Source: Pterobdella sp. o SKG-2022
Lineage: Eukaryota > Annelida > Clitellata > Hirudinida > Piscicolidae
Reading direction: 5' to 3'
Length of the DNA: 64,000 bases
Assembly: GCA_964035795.1 (NCBI GenBank)
Contig: OZ038321.1
Span: 3,702,721-3,766,720 of the forward strand
A model generated the notes under the pieces. The model saw only the letters and a list, made by a program, of their open reading frames with translations. It did no database searches and had not been told where the DNA came from. Position numbers and translations under genes: made by a program. Below are positions 41,001-50,228 of the stretch, one piece after another. The stretch's first letter is position 1. Every line of letters starts with the position of its first letter.

Positions 41001-41718
41001 CTCGCCTCTAAATAATGATTCATGGTGAATTTTTTACTTGCACAGCTTATCAAAAATCCCATTTACGCCTACAAAAGTCTTAAAGAAAGTAAGAAAATAA
41101 AATACCAGCTGCGGAGGGTTGACTGTTACAATGGTGAAACCATAAAGACGGCATCTGAAGGCAAAACTGAAATAATGTTCATGGATGTTTTGAAAGGTAA
41201 CCCAGGGCTTTTTGTTGATTCAGAGTACAATTGTCTTTGCAGTCTGTAAACCAATCTACTTCGTTAACGAATATATAAAAAAAAATTTTTGTCGTTGATT
41301 GACGATTTTTAACTAATTTTTTATATAATATTGAAAAAGCGCGAATATTTTTAAAAGGGTGGCTATAAACACTGAACCGAATGATGGCTTAAATTCCATA
41401 AAAACTGACCTCACTCGTTTGACAGAACATCCACCTGAAGCAAGAAAGTGTGAAAGAAAACTCAGTAAAGAAACCAATAGTTCGTTGAGTAGCAATTACC
41501 AAGCGATAACAAAGGACACGAGGAAACACGCGACGATTCAGCAGCACGTGGTGTACAACACCTACCAGGCGAACAAAAGACCCTCTGAAGCCACCAAAAA
41601 CGCATGCGAACATTATTTTCTATCTTGTACTGTTTATTCTTTTAATTTTTTATTGACTATTTCATCCGTGATAAATTATTTGAAATTAACTGTTATTTCG
41701 ACCAGTGTCCATTTTTGA
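20030..41718 (+). CDS. Secreted/anchored Cys-rich protein resembling the DUF7042-DUF7045 family, 13 exons
   Basis: In-phase exons: 20030-20951, 21398-22067, 23763-23827, 31651-32015, 33904-34159, 34329-34423, 36338-36590, 37371-37572, 38089-38150, 39187-39324, 39475-39680, 41046-41224 and 41358-41718 (about 1257 aa). Residues 1-22 are a signal peptide (VVILIFSLVLLFIAATHS). Module signatures: CSFPEYL (Cys32); FACIQFFAINPGVVQV (exon 3); CTFVGSFDF (exon 4); TLTCLSQWTEQSFIF (exon 6); ATCDFESAVKGTW (exon 8); and RVCCLYLKLHQQQLTYAL (exon 9), which repeats exon 3 in place and in phase. They resemble, from memory, CxFPxxLxGxW, YxCxxxxxRxxNVLQ and LxCLxxW motifs of uncharacterised invertebrate DUF704x proteins. 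Exons 1-2 add about 470 basic residues between Cys32 and Cys501. A hydrophobic C terminus suggests a membrane or GPI anchor. The acceptor of exon 8 and the 41224 donor are the weakest calls. Function is unknown. Confidence 0.68.
22107..22300 (+). repeat. (AATAC)/(AATAA) pentanucleotide array
   Basis: The stretch is about 190 bp of acaat/ataaa-type pentamers with many variants. It starts about 40 bp after the splice donor of exon 2 of the DUF704x-like gene. The long antisense frames rich in Tyr-Cys-Ile-Val are artefacts of the repeat. Confidence 0.85.
25045..25180 (+). repeat. Short minisatellite, about 35-bp unit
   Basis: A unit close to ttcaccattccggtatt followed by ttgtatcaatcattt is present about four times with point differences. 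It lies in intron 3 of the DUF704x-like gene, 260 bp upstream of the L2-like LINE. Confidence 0.7.
25440..28760 (+). mobile_element. L2-clade LINE with ORF1 zinc knuckles, endonuclease and reverse transcriptase
   Basis: From 5' to 3' it holds three parts. First, an ORF1 remnant (25470-25793) with zinc-knuckle-like Cys/His spacing, CLNCQTYSHNISKC and CEHCGKDLSSDNC. Second, an AP-like endonuclease (25830-26490, continuing in other frames) with IIALTETWIPE, KRGGGISV, VIYRPP and LAGDFNTP, followed by a FDSDHYLI box in another frame. Third, the reverse transcriptase. The 3' end, gcgctataaaaatctt followed by (aat)n, is the classical L2 tail. The 5' end looks truncated. The element sits in intron 3 of the DUF704x-like gene, in the same orientation. 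Frames are broken in the endonuclease part, and a stop lies at about 26620. Confidence 0.85.
26753..28672 (+). CDS. Reverse transcriptase of the L2-like LINE (639 codons open)
   Basis: This is the uninterrupted RT part of the LINE. Motifs in order: NYRPISNLSTISKIIERLV (motif 1), FQSAYRKHHSTETTLL (motif 2), LVSLDLSAAFDTLDH (motif A, with the catalytic Asp), SGVPQGSVLGPILFSLY (motif B), HQFADDITLF (motif C, FADD rather than YADD), LNPTKSEVMF (motif D) and KILGVTLD (motif E). The C-terminal part reads RLHWPPVSQRCKFKLL ... APRLWNSLPSNLRSS, the usual CR1/L2 tail. The apparent start Met lies inside the linker after the endonuclease, so the true frame begins upstream and has been broken. Because the RT is fully open, the copy is young or recently inserted. 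Confidence 0.88.
   Translation: MLLKSSKSVAASLLAALKESRKTARALIFKSRADYFNNMLASVKPNSKVFWKTANSFLHRSPPSLPRSSSEAINLVNTFSSFFEEQITLIHKSLPTSILRCTDPILPDNRTPFSYFSFVSIEKVSRLIRSLPNKSSPLDLILTSTLKRFSHLFAPIISKLTNLSFSQAIFPVSFETAQLLRLLKKGNLDPTIPSNYRPISNLSTISKIIERLVLSRTTSHMSSSPNFKLFQSAYRKHHSTETTLLRITDSLRNICATRHAAVLVSLDLSAAFDTLDHNILIDILNRHFNIFDLALSWFGSYLSQRSQFVKMDNFSFSLTSLNSGVPQGSVLGPILFSLYTSPMCSIIVKHDLLFHQFADDITLFTEVSHPDPSPTLLKLSSCLSALNSWFFQSQLNLNPTKSEVMFVGSSRLLVKYNLSSVVTLDGTTLPISSKLKILGVTLDSNLNFAHFNSQIIQSSNFHIYAIKQVRKFLPLSTANTLFISLVLSRLDYCNSLLCGQPNYLLCKLQALKNHAAKTVLQADYFSSSSDCLDRLHWPPVSQRCKFKLLWFIVCTLKLEQPAYLFDLLSIRHTRQPLRSLHSGLQLHQPVSSGLFTSRSFSHQAPRLWNSLPSNLRSSPFFMNFRKLLKTHLYHKHPQS
29335..29467. mobile_element. 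Fold-back (palindromic) element of the small inverted-repeat family
   Basis: The two ends are inverted copies: tactagacacaaa at the left and tttgtgtctagta at the right. Further in, aaagcttatcgtaagctg and the reverse of cttacgataatctttg pair around a centre near 29397. The whole 133 bp can fold into one long hairpin. The internal core matches the gaagcttttcgtaag family seen elsewhere in the window. Confidence 0.75.
29958..30058 (+). repeat. AAT microsatellite with an internal ~47-bp duplication
   Basis: aat triplets enclose the motif atatttataattataataa twice, each followed by tagtaataataata. A segment of the microsatellite has been copied once. Confidence 0.8.
30221..30290 (-). repeat. Half copy of the small inverted-repeat element
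   Basis: It contains cttacgaaaagcttcgtgtc followed by aataaatactttgtgtttgt and tgacctta. The second part is identical to the right terminal inverted repeat of the element at 43631-43815. Confidence 0.65.
39940..40040 (+). repeat. Three copies of a 16-bp palindrome, atgttatatataacat
   Basis: The perfect palindrome recurs three times within about 70 bp (near 39945, 39968 and 39999), with a fourth decayed copy at about 40022. It lies in the intron between exons 11 and 12 of the DUF704x-like gene. Confidence 0.8.
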
Positions 41719-42818
41719 GTTTTTTTACCTTTTCATAATTACTAGAAATGTTTAGAAATTTGAGCATTTTTGAAATTTTGAAAGGATTATTGCATTACTT
41801 AAATTTGAAATTGTGCCACCTCACATCATTAGTTTCATGGAGGAAATATTCGGAATTGAATAAATTTTTTAAATACATAGTAGATGATGAAATTGAATTT
41901 CTGGCAAAATTGCTCAATGTTAGCCGTTTGTAATTTAACGCAAGTTTATTTTATTCAATATTTTCAAAATTTCAATCTAATTCAGTTGGAGTAGAGTTTT
42001 AAAAATCAACAAAATTATTGAAATAAAAAAATTTGAACCATCATTGACGTTATAAGCAATTTAAACACTGGTAGGTATTTTGGATTGCGTTGAGGAACAT
42101 TTTAGATTTTTTAACTTCACACACCTCTTATGGTACGTTCGCCTGATTACTTTGTACACATGTATATACAATAAAATGTCGAAAATAATTTATAAAAAGA
42201 AGAAAGATTAGCACAAATATGATTGTTATAAAAGCAATGATATAAACAAAGACGCAAACAAATTTTGATTTTGAAAGTTATCACAGAAGAAAACTAAAAC
42301 TTCAGTAAAGAGGAAAATTTTAGCGAATGAATGACTTATTTTTAATTAAGTTTTCCAAAATGGAGCAAAGCGTGATTTAATTGGCTACAAAATACTCTGA
42401 CGGCGGCCCTATGACAAATCAAATGATACCTTTAACCAACAAGTTCATTTTTAAATTTTAAATCATTTAAATAACAATGCTGTGTTGTGCAAAACTTTCA
42501 AATGACGCAGCTCTTATATAGTATTTAGTTATGTTATAATTCTCGAAAAGTTTTGCCTTAATAAAAAAGATTCATAAGAAAATCAAACTTATCTAAAATT
42601 ATAATATAAATAGATCTAAAAACTGTCACGTTTGAAAGTTGTGCGTAAAAAAATACTTAAATAAAACAAGTGTTACAAAAACAAATGAAGTTGCACCTCA
42701 CATCGATCGCCTGTCTAAATACAGCACAATTATCATTCAACATAATTGCTTAAAAGCAAAAAATCTAATTCTTAATAAAAACTAGTTGAGATCAAAAACG
42801 GCACGAATGCACAATCAT
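41719..42818. other. Intergenic space between convergent genes
   Basis: This 1.1-kb AT-rich spacer separates the stop codon of the plus-strand DUF704x-like gene from the stop codon of the minus-strand DHHC gene. The two genes converge here, so both 3' untranslated regions must lie in it. Several aataaa-like hexamers occur, but in such AT-rich DNA I do not assign a poly(A) site. Confidence 0.5.
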
Positions 42819-45800
42819 CTACAAATGGTACACCTTACACTTGTTGCTGATTGGCTTATGACTGATGGTGTGCACACTGCTCTGATGGCTTGAGTTTGCA
42901 CTGATCTTGTTGAGCTTGTCAGGATTCTTTTTCTTTTTTGATTGATTTTCTTGTTTTTCTTGGGTGTTTTTACTCAACATTGTTGAATTCTCTTTCGCTG
43001 CTTTGGCTAAGTTTGTTTGTGGTTTTATTCCTTCCAGCTTGATACTTGGGCTTGTCTGGGTCTTCATCTGCTCTTTATTATTGCTGATGTGGACTTTGCC
43101 TTTGCCAATGGATTTGTTGCTATTCACGTGTAATGGACTGTTATATGAATATTGAAAAACATTATTTTCAAAATGTTCTATAGTGCTTTTGGGCTGTTTA
43201 TCGCTTGGCATAGTATTTTCCAGCGAAATTTTCAAAGTTTCATTATTAAAAACACTACCACTACTGCTCTTTTTGACGACAACTATGCCTTCCACTACAC
43301 CATCTTCCTCCCTCGGAGACCCACAAGTGACGTCATTTTTTGTGTCCCCACTTGATGCTTGTTGCATATAAGGGTCGGCCAAACATCCATTCAGTTGTGG
43401 CTCTTCATGTGTCTGGCTTTGTGGCACCTGATTGGTCGATGAAAAGTACCTCTGCATCATGGCACTCGTTGATTGGTCTTTCACTACTCCTCTTCTGTCT
43501 ATCAAACTGGTAATATATCAAAACTATTAATAAAATGATTTTAAATTTTTATTAATAGGCCATAGTTTTGAGCTTTTATAAAAATCAAAAAACAATTTTT
43601 TTGATGAAGTATAATAGCCTGAATCACCTAGTAAGGTCAACAAACACAAAGTATTTATTAAAACAAAAACACGAAGCTTTTTGTAAGACTGGCTTGCATT
43701 ATCAAGTGATTATAAAAGCTAAAAATTTTAATCATATTTATACTAGTTACTATTATATATGTGTACTGATGTGACTGCTTTTTAAAAATAAATACTTTGT
43801 GTTTGTTGACCTTATAATTTCTTTGGTAAGGTTGCACTTGTCGAAAATTATAGTTTCTTTTGAGAAAAATATTTTTAAAGTTTCTTACGAAAATTTAAAC
43901 AAAAATTACAATAAAACATGTTTCAAAAGATATAAAATTTAAATATTGGTCCGTATAACTAAGCTGGTAGCGCATTAAAATAATTATTCAATATTATAGA
44001 GTTCGATCCCGTGTCGGCTCGACATTAGCCCATTGTACAAAAGTGTTTTTTCGCGTCTAACCCCATAAAAATAGGACTACAACACGAATAAACGATTATA
44101 AAAGATCAATCAACCATAAAAGATGGCCCAATGAAAGAGTCAAGAAAAAATAAATGTAACTAAATTATACTGCTGTACATATCCCGGTAACTGTGGTTGC
44201 CAGCAGTCGGCCTAGATTATTGATACTAGAATGGAGTATATTATAAAATAGGTCATTTATTCAAAAAAAATTTTATAGACTGTCAGCCGAGCTAACGTCC
44301 AACTTGAAATTATCGAGTTCTAGATCGGTCCTTCCCACACTTGGACAATTTGCCTTGCCGTTGTCAACAAAAGGAAAAATCATCCATCAAGCCAAATGAC
44401 AACGATGCCAGAATATTAGTTTGTCGATACCTGCTACCAGAGTCTACTGTTATCCAGGTTATAACAAAAAAGCAGTCTTATTTTAGAGACACGAGCTTCG
44501 GTGCAGTTTAACGTTAGAACCCAAAAAAATAGAAAAAGTGGTGATAAAGTAGCATATTTAATAAGTGTTATGAACATTATGAATATTAGCCTCAGAATGT
44601 GAAGCATAAAAACACGATAATATTCAAACTGTTTATTGAAACGAAGCTTTTTAACATGTTTTTTTATCTCATCATTAGGTAACTAATGTTATGATATGGA
44701 CACTTATGGAAGTTATCTGTTACTTGAGTCTGTCACATAAGTGGTAGATAGTTCATGTGGTAATGCTCTTAGAAGTTGAAAATATCAAGAGCTTCAAATG
44801 CGATGCAAAAAGTATGTAATGTTTAGTTTAATAGTAATAAACTAAATAATAATAACAAAAATAATTATTTTTATTCAAAAACATAAATATTTTATTTTTA
44901 TTATAATAATAATAATAATGATAAAAAAATTATTATTATAAAAATAATACTAATAAAAGCAATAATAATAGCATTATACCTAGGAGTGATTGGCCCGCAG
45001 ACGATACTGCAGAAGTTACCGATCTTGCTTGGTCTGCTGAAGGGGTTCTTATGGCCCTTCGAGTAGAGGTTCTTTATCTGGAAGGAGGGGGCTACATGGA
45101 AATAATAATAAAAATAATAGTATTAACAATAACAACAGGATTGTACTAGGGGTGTGGGTAAGATGGCAAAAATTATTATTATATACTTATTATAAATATA
45201 AATTTTAATAGTAATATAAAAAAATGAAAAAAAATAAAACAATAAAAATAATGATAGCAATAATTATACTGACGTCTTCATTAGTGGTGATATTGCAGAG
45301 GGCCAGGAAGGTATGGAAGCCAGCCAGACCCACTAGGGAGCAAAGAGCTATGAAACTAATTAGAATTTCTAGAACAGTGTTGGTGGCAAGTTGAGAGGAA
45401 ATGTGAGTTTCCATTGGATAGGAGGAAACTGGTTAAAGAAATGTCTGGTTGTTTTGCTTCTATTGTGATAAGTGGAATATTTGGAATATTATATGATTTT
45501 CCAACAAAAAAACAGAATTAAGGTATTTTGATGTTTTTTTAAAAGGTTACTATGTGGAAAATTACACATGGTGTCTTGGAAAAGCATTATAATATGACCA
45601 TTAATGGGTGGTTATCCATCAACATAAATCTGGAGCAAGATCTTATAAGTCATTCATACAGACTCTATAATGCAGACAACGCTTATTTAATGTATTGGCG
45701 ATATTAGACGTTATGACATGGCGATTAACACTAAAAAATTCATGAAGTCGCGTAGGTGTGACCATACAGTACAATAATAAAAATAAAAATTAATATTATT

Positions 45801-48800
45801 ACTATTATTATTATTGCTATCGTTAATAAAAATAATAATAATAAAGTATTATTATCATTATTAAAAGCAAAGTCCTAAAGGATATCTAGCCGGATTCTTT
45901 TTCAAAGCCTCAGTGAAACTCACCTTGATAGAAGCTGCGGGACAATAACGTTGTGAAATATTTATTTATGAAATATGCGATTTTTCGTTATATTATATTG
46001 TACTGCTGTCAATCCGAGTTACTGGGCCATGTACAGCAAAATAATCTGATAATAATATAAAATTTATATCGCCCAGCTCTTGGTAAAAGAAACGGTCTAT
46101 AATGATTATTTGATTGACTGTAATATGAAGTGACCAGTCATTATCGTGATTAAAAGCGTTTTAAATTTTAATAGTGTAAAAAAAATCTGAATGGCTAATG
46201 AGCTATATGAGCCGACAAAGTAATATCAAAAACATTCCAGTCTGTAAAAAATCATAACACGTTATAAAAACTCAGTTGTTCATTAGCGGTGCATAAAGTA
46301 GAATGGTCATTTAATGGATGGTAATGATGGCAACTACTCACATAAAACAATAGTGGTGATGGAGAAAGCCAAGACGTAAAGGCAATGAATGGTTATGAGA
46401 AGGACGAACAAATAGAAAAACCTGCATTGCATTAGGCATTTGAAATTTAATGGCTAACATCCGGGAATGATGAACTTTTAGAAATAGTTGTTTTTGAATA
46501 AGTATAATTCTCAATAACTTGAACCTTATCGTGGAAGACCATTATTTGCTAAGTACATAATATTGTTTTGAGTATCGAAAATTATAATGTATTGATATTT
46601 TTAAAATAACTTCAACCAAGAATTCATAATCTATAGTAAAAACAAAGTCATGAAAGATGACATAAGATAGCTCTAAAATCCTATAAACTTTAATATATTA
46701 TCACCCTCCAAGAAAAAGAGCGATAAAACGGGTGGCAATGCATATATTATCAATATTAGCACTAAAGTGCTTATGAAATAACTTGTCACCTATAGTTCCT
46801 TTTTCCAATACAGTTTCCAACCCATGGGCAATGGTGATCGAATCGCTCTGGTCATTATCAACATAGATTAAATTTTTCATTATTGATATTTTATATAGCG
46901 CGCAACTCGAAAACTAAATTACTTCAGAAGCGCTTTGATTTATTAATTATTTAATTTTTATGAAATTATTTATTATTTAATTACTATGATATTATTTATT
47001 ATAAAGTTATTTTTAGTCAATTAAATTATCAATTTGTGATTTATAACATAATTTGGTAGTAATTTGAAAAAAAAATTAAATTTTATACTCATAAAAATTT
47101 AAATTAATTTATTAACATTTTTTACACAATATTGAATAATTAATTCAAATTAGCCTAGCACTGAGTGAAAAGGAGAATTGAGATTTGAATATATAATAAT
47201 AATCATTTTAACTTGTTTGAATATATTTTATAACATAAGCTAGCTTTGCTGAAAGTAAAACTATATCTAAAATTTTTGAGATTAAAAATCTGAATTGAGT
47301 ATTGATTGATTCAATACAAAATATTCTCCTAAATATCATTTAATAACGTTTAATAAATCAAAAAACATAAATTCAATTTTAATATTAAATCTTTTGAACA
47401 TATTAGAGATGTCGAATTTAAAAGGAATGAGGTGATTAATTTCTTAGAATTTTTCCTATTTATCTACAGTATTAGCCATCATTTGACTCAAAGTAGGCTA
47501 TTAAAAAGTGAAAAATAAAAAAAATAATACTATTATTTGAAAAAAGATATCAAAATATTAGTGATTTTTAAATTTTATTTAATGATTTGCCAATAAATTA
47601 TGGAAAAATAAATTGAATTAATAATAGAATCATCATTATCATAACAGCTTTTTTATAACTTATCATGGATAGTTTTTTATTAAATGAAAATTTCATTACA
47701 ATGAACCACTTCATCAAATATAATGTGTTGATATTTTTCACCAACAGTGATTATTATTAAATAAATTTTAAAAAATTCCCAAAAATCTATGAAAGCGGTT
47801 GTAATGACTTGAGAAATACCTAAAGAAATTGAAGCACGAAAAGATTTTACAAAGCACCTACCAACACAATTATTGCAGCTGGAACAATGGGAGGTTCGTG
47901 GAGGTCTGAAAATTTTGCATGTGTTGCAGTATTTGAGCTTCATGGCCACTCCATTCACTGTGACATCCATCACGCGAGGTGGGTTGTACAGTGTACTCTG
48001 GGTTGGTCTCTCTATAAATTTATTGTGATGTATGGGTTTTGTATAGATATTTTAAAATTTATACATTTGAATTGCTTTTTTAAAAAATTCATATGACTTG
48101 TGGAACTTATAAATGATGAACCCAAACCAGTTAAAGACAAATTTATGGTCAAATTTCTTTGAATAAAATTGTTGAAATACTTTGTGTAAAAACTCAAAAT
48201 GAAATCTCAAAGAAAATAAATGAAATATAGCTTGTCATCAAAGTTGTTCATCAAACTTGAAAAAACTTGTATATTTTCACAAAGATAACTTCTCAAAAAC
48301 TAACAGATAAACCACTTGATAAAAAAGCTATAATGATAATAAAAGGCAAAAACTATGGGTTTATTGAAAGAAAAGTCTCATCACTCAAGCCTAATGCTCT
48401 TATCTAATCATCAACTCGAGTGTTTTAACAAGGAAAATCAATAAAATCCATTTATACCTTGTTTTTCTTGCTTCAAATCAAAAAAATATGGCTAAATAAA
48501 ATAGAAAATATAATAAATTTAAGTGAACTTATAAAAAAATTTTTTTTGTATATACTGAAAAGAAAATATTTAACTGGTCAAGCAATCTCAAGAATTTAAA
48601 ATAAGTCATGATTGGAAACTTATTTTAGGCTAATGTATTCATTTATTTTTATCTTTTGTCATTCAATTTTTTTCATACTCGAAAGTTAATTCTTATTGGG
48701 ATTAAAAATTTTTGATAAATAATGAAATACCAGTAAGTTTTTCCATGTAAGAAACTTCATCAGCTGATGGTCGAGGTATTATTCCAGGGTCTGACCAGCT

Positions 48801-49132
48801 AGTACGAAATAAAAAAATGATGAGAAAAAAGAAAATCACTGCATCAACTATTGGAATGGCTGGGTTTAGTTCTGTAGATAGATATGGGCAACTGAAAGAA
48901 AATATTTCAAGTTTTATAAACAATTTCTTCATTATGAAAATGTTACATGCTTTCTTTGTAAAGATATAAAAACTTACTCAAAATAATAGAATAGAAAGGT
49001 AACTCCAAAAAGAAGAACTAATGTAAGCAAAAATATCGACTGCTGGTTGCTAGTAATAATTCGGCCATCACAAAAAAACTTACTTTTTCCTTGAAAAACC
49101 TGCCAGTTTTTCAATGGCCGAGAAACTACCAT
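42819..49132 (-). CDS. ZDHHC14: DHHC palmitoyltransferase, ZDHHC9/14/18 group, complete (514 aa, 8 exons)
   Basis: This is a protein S-acyltransferase, which transfers palmitate to Cys of target proteins at Golgi/plasma membranes. Exons: 48978-49132, 48731-48891, 47862-48011, 46790-46847, 46342-46421, 45274-45428, 44980-45077 and 42819-43506. All phases match and the sum is exactly 515 codons. The N terminus [20 protein letters not shown] matches the family's KWEVFPGRNKF start. TM1 is about 32-51 and TM2 63-81, followed by DPG (86-88). The Cys-rich domain spans 134-174 ([17 protein letters not shown]), with DHHC at 159-162 and Cys162 as the acyl-accepting nucleophile, in [17 protein letters not shown]3 is about 176-197 and TM4 about 220-240, with GLAGFHTF and the TTxE motif (TTNED, 249-253). 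The junction PSLIDRRG is diagnostic of ZDHHC9/14/18; which of the three cannot be told. The tail (286-514) is a Ser/Asn/Lys-rich, probably disordered segment. Confidence 0.95.
43631..43815. mobile_element. MITE with 27-bp terminal inverted repeats
   Basis: The left end aaggtcaacaaacacaaagt-atttatt is repeated inverted at the right end (aataaatactttgtgtttgt-tgacctt). Both ends abut TA, which suggests a TA target duplication as in Tc1/mariner-like elements. The element is about 185 bp with no coding capacity. Near its left end is the acgaagctttttgtaag core of the window's small-repeat family. It sits in the last intron of the DHHC gene. Confidence 0.75.
43950..44160 (+). repeat. Second tRNA-derived SINE, more decayed
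   Basis: ggtccgtataactaagctgg followed by tagcgcatt is an A-box-like start, and about 28 bases on gagttcgatcccgtgtcggc is a good B box followed by a non-tRNA body. The arms do not pair as a tRNA. It shares tcgatcccgtgt with the SINE at 8146 but has a different head. It is in the last intron of the DHHC gene. Confidence 0.55.
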
Positions 49133-49860
49133 ATTTTAAGATATTCTCAAGTTGATTTTTCTTTACGAATATATATTTTCAAAAAGTAAATAGAATGATT
49201 TCATGATATGAAATTTAGACTAAGACTACAATTGAATTTATTTGAAACTAAATTTAAATGTTAAAAATTTTCATATTTAAAAAGACAAGACTAATTATCC
49301 TGTATTTCAAATGACGCAGAGACGAAGCTTTTGTACGGCGTAAAGCCCATTAGTGGAGCCATTACGCACATCTCGACAAAGTCACAAAAAAGTTTTTGAT
49401 TGGTTGAAAATAAGAAAATAGTTTTTTCAAAAAATTGATTTATTTCAAATTATTCAAGTTTAATTATACATTATTTGATAACTTTCCAATTTTTTTGTTG
49501 TTAGTAAGTAGCTTTCATTATTTGTCTACTAAATGAAGCGCACACGTAAAGGAAGCTTTCTATAATTCGCGGCTCATTCACGCTGCTCAAACTTTCTAGT
49601 GGTTGGTATATATTATTAAGAATTATCAAATTTATATTCACTCATTGATATATGTATACTTTTTTATATTAAAGATAATTACTTTGTTCATAACACAAAA
49701 GCGGATTAAGCACCAGAAATTCCTAAGCTCAAAAGTGAATAATAAAAAATTTGTGAAAATTGAAAATTTTTTACTCAAAAATTTCTGTCTGAAACAAAAT
49801 TTGTTTAACAAAATATTTAAAAAAATTTTTTAAACACATTTTAATAACGTTTTTTCATTT
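49133..49860. other. 5' flank of the DHHC gene, no gene seen
   Basis: This is 730 bp of AT-rich DNA between the DHHC start codon (minus) and the LINE. An acgaagcttttgtacg motif at 49321 matches the small inverted-repeat family core. A direct repeat of attttaataacgtt (49837 and 49857) abuts the LINE insertion point. Confidence 0.5.
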
Positions 49861-50228
49861 TAATAACGTTCTATCATCCCCCCTAAAAAGTTCAACCCTG
49901 ACCTCCGCGCGGTGGGGGATGGTAACGGGTTCGTGTCAGAGCTATGCCGTCGAAAACTTATGTTCCTGGTAGGGCCTCCCAAGGCGGACAGGTCCGACAC
50001 TGGCAGTGAAAGGCTGCGACCCGGCTAACATAGGGCAATAGTGCAAAACTTTCCTGCTTTCGCCTCTGCGTCTGTGGAAAGTCTACGGCAAGCTAAAAAC
50101 ATTTCCTTCTTGTTGTTTCGCAAGCAGTTCATGGAAGAACAGAAACTTCGAGATGTGCTACTCCTAGGATAAAAGCACCTGCTAGTAGTTCTGGCGAGCA
50201 CTAGTTAGTATAGCCACTGAAAAGCCAA

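Noticed and set aside
47680..47861. Continuation of the DHHC Cys-rich exon to an open-frame stop
   Set aside because: A GT donor at 47861 followed by the exon at 46790-46847 restores the [12 protein letters not shown] block, so this part is intron.
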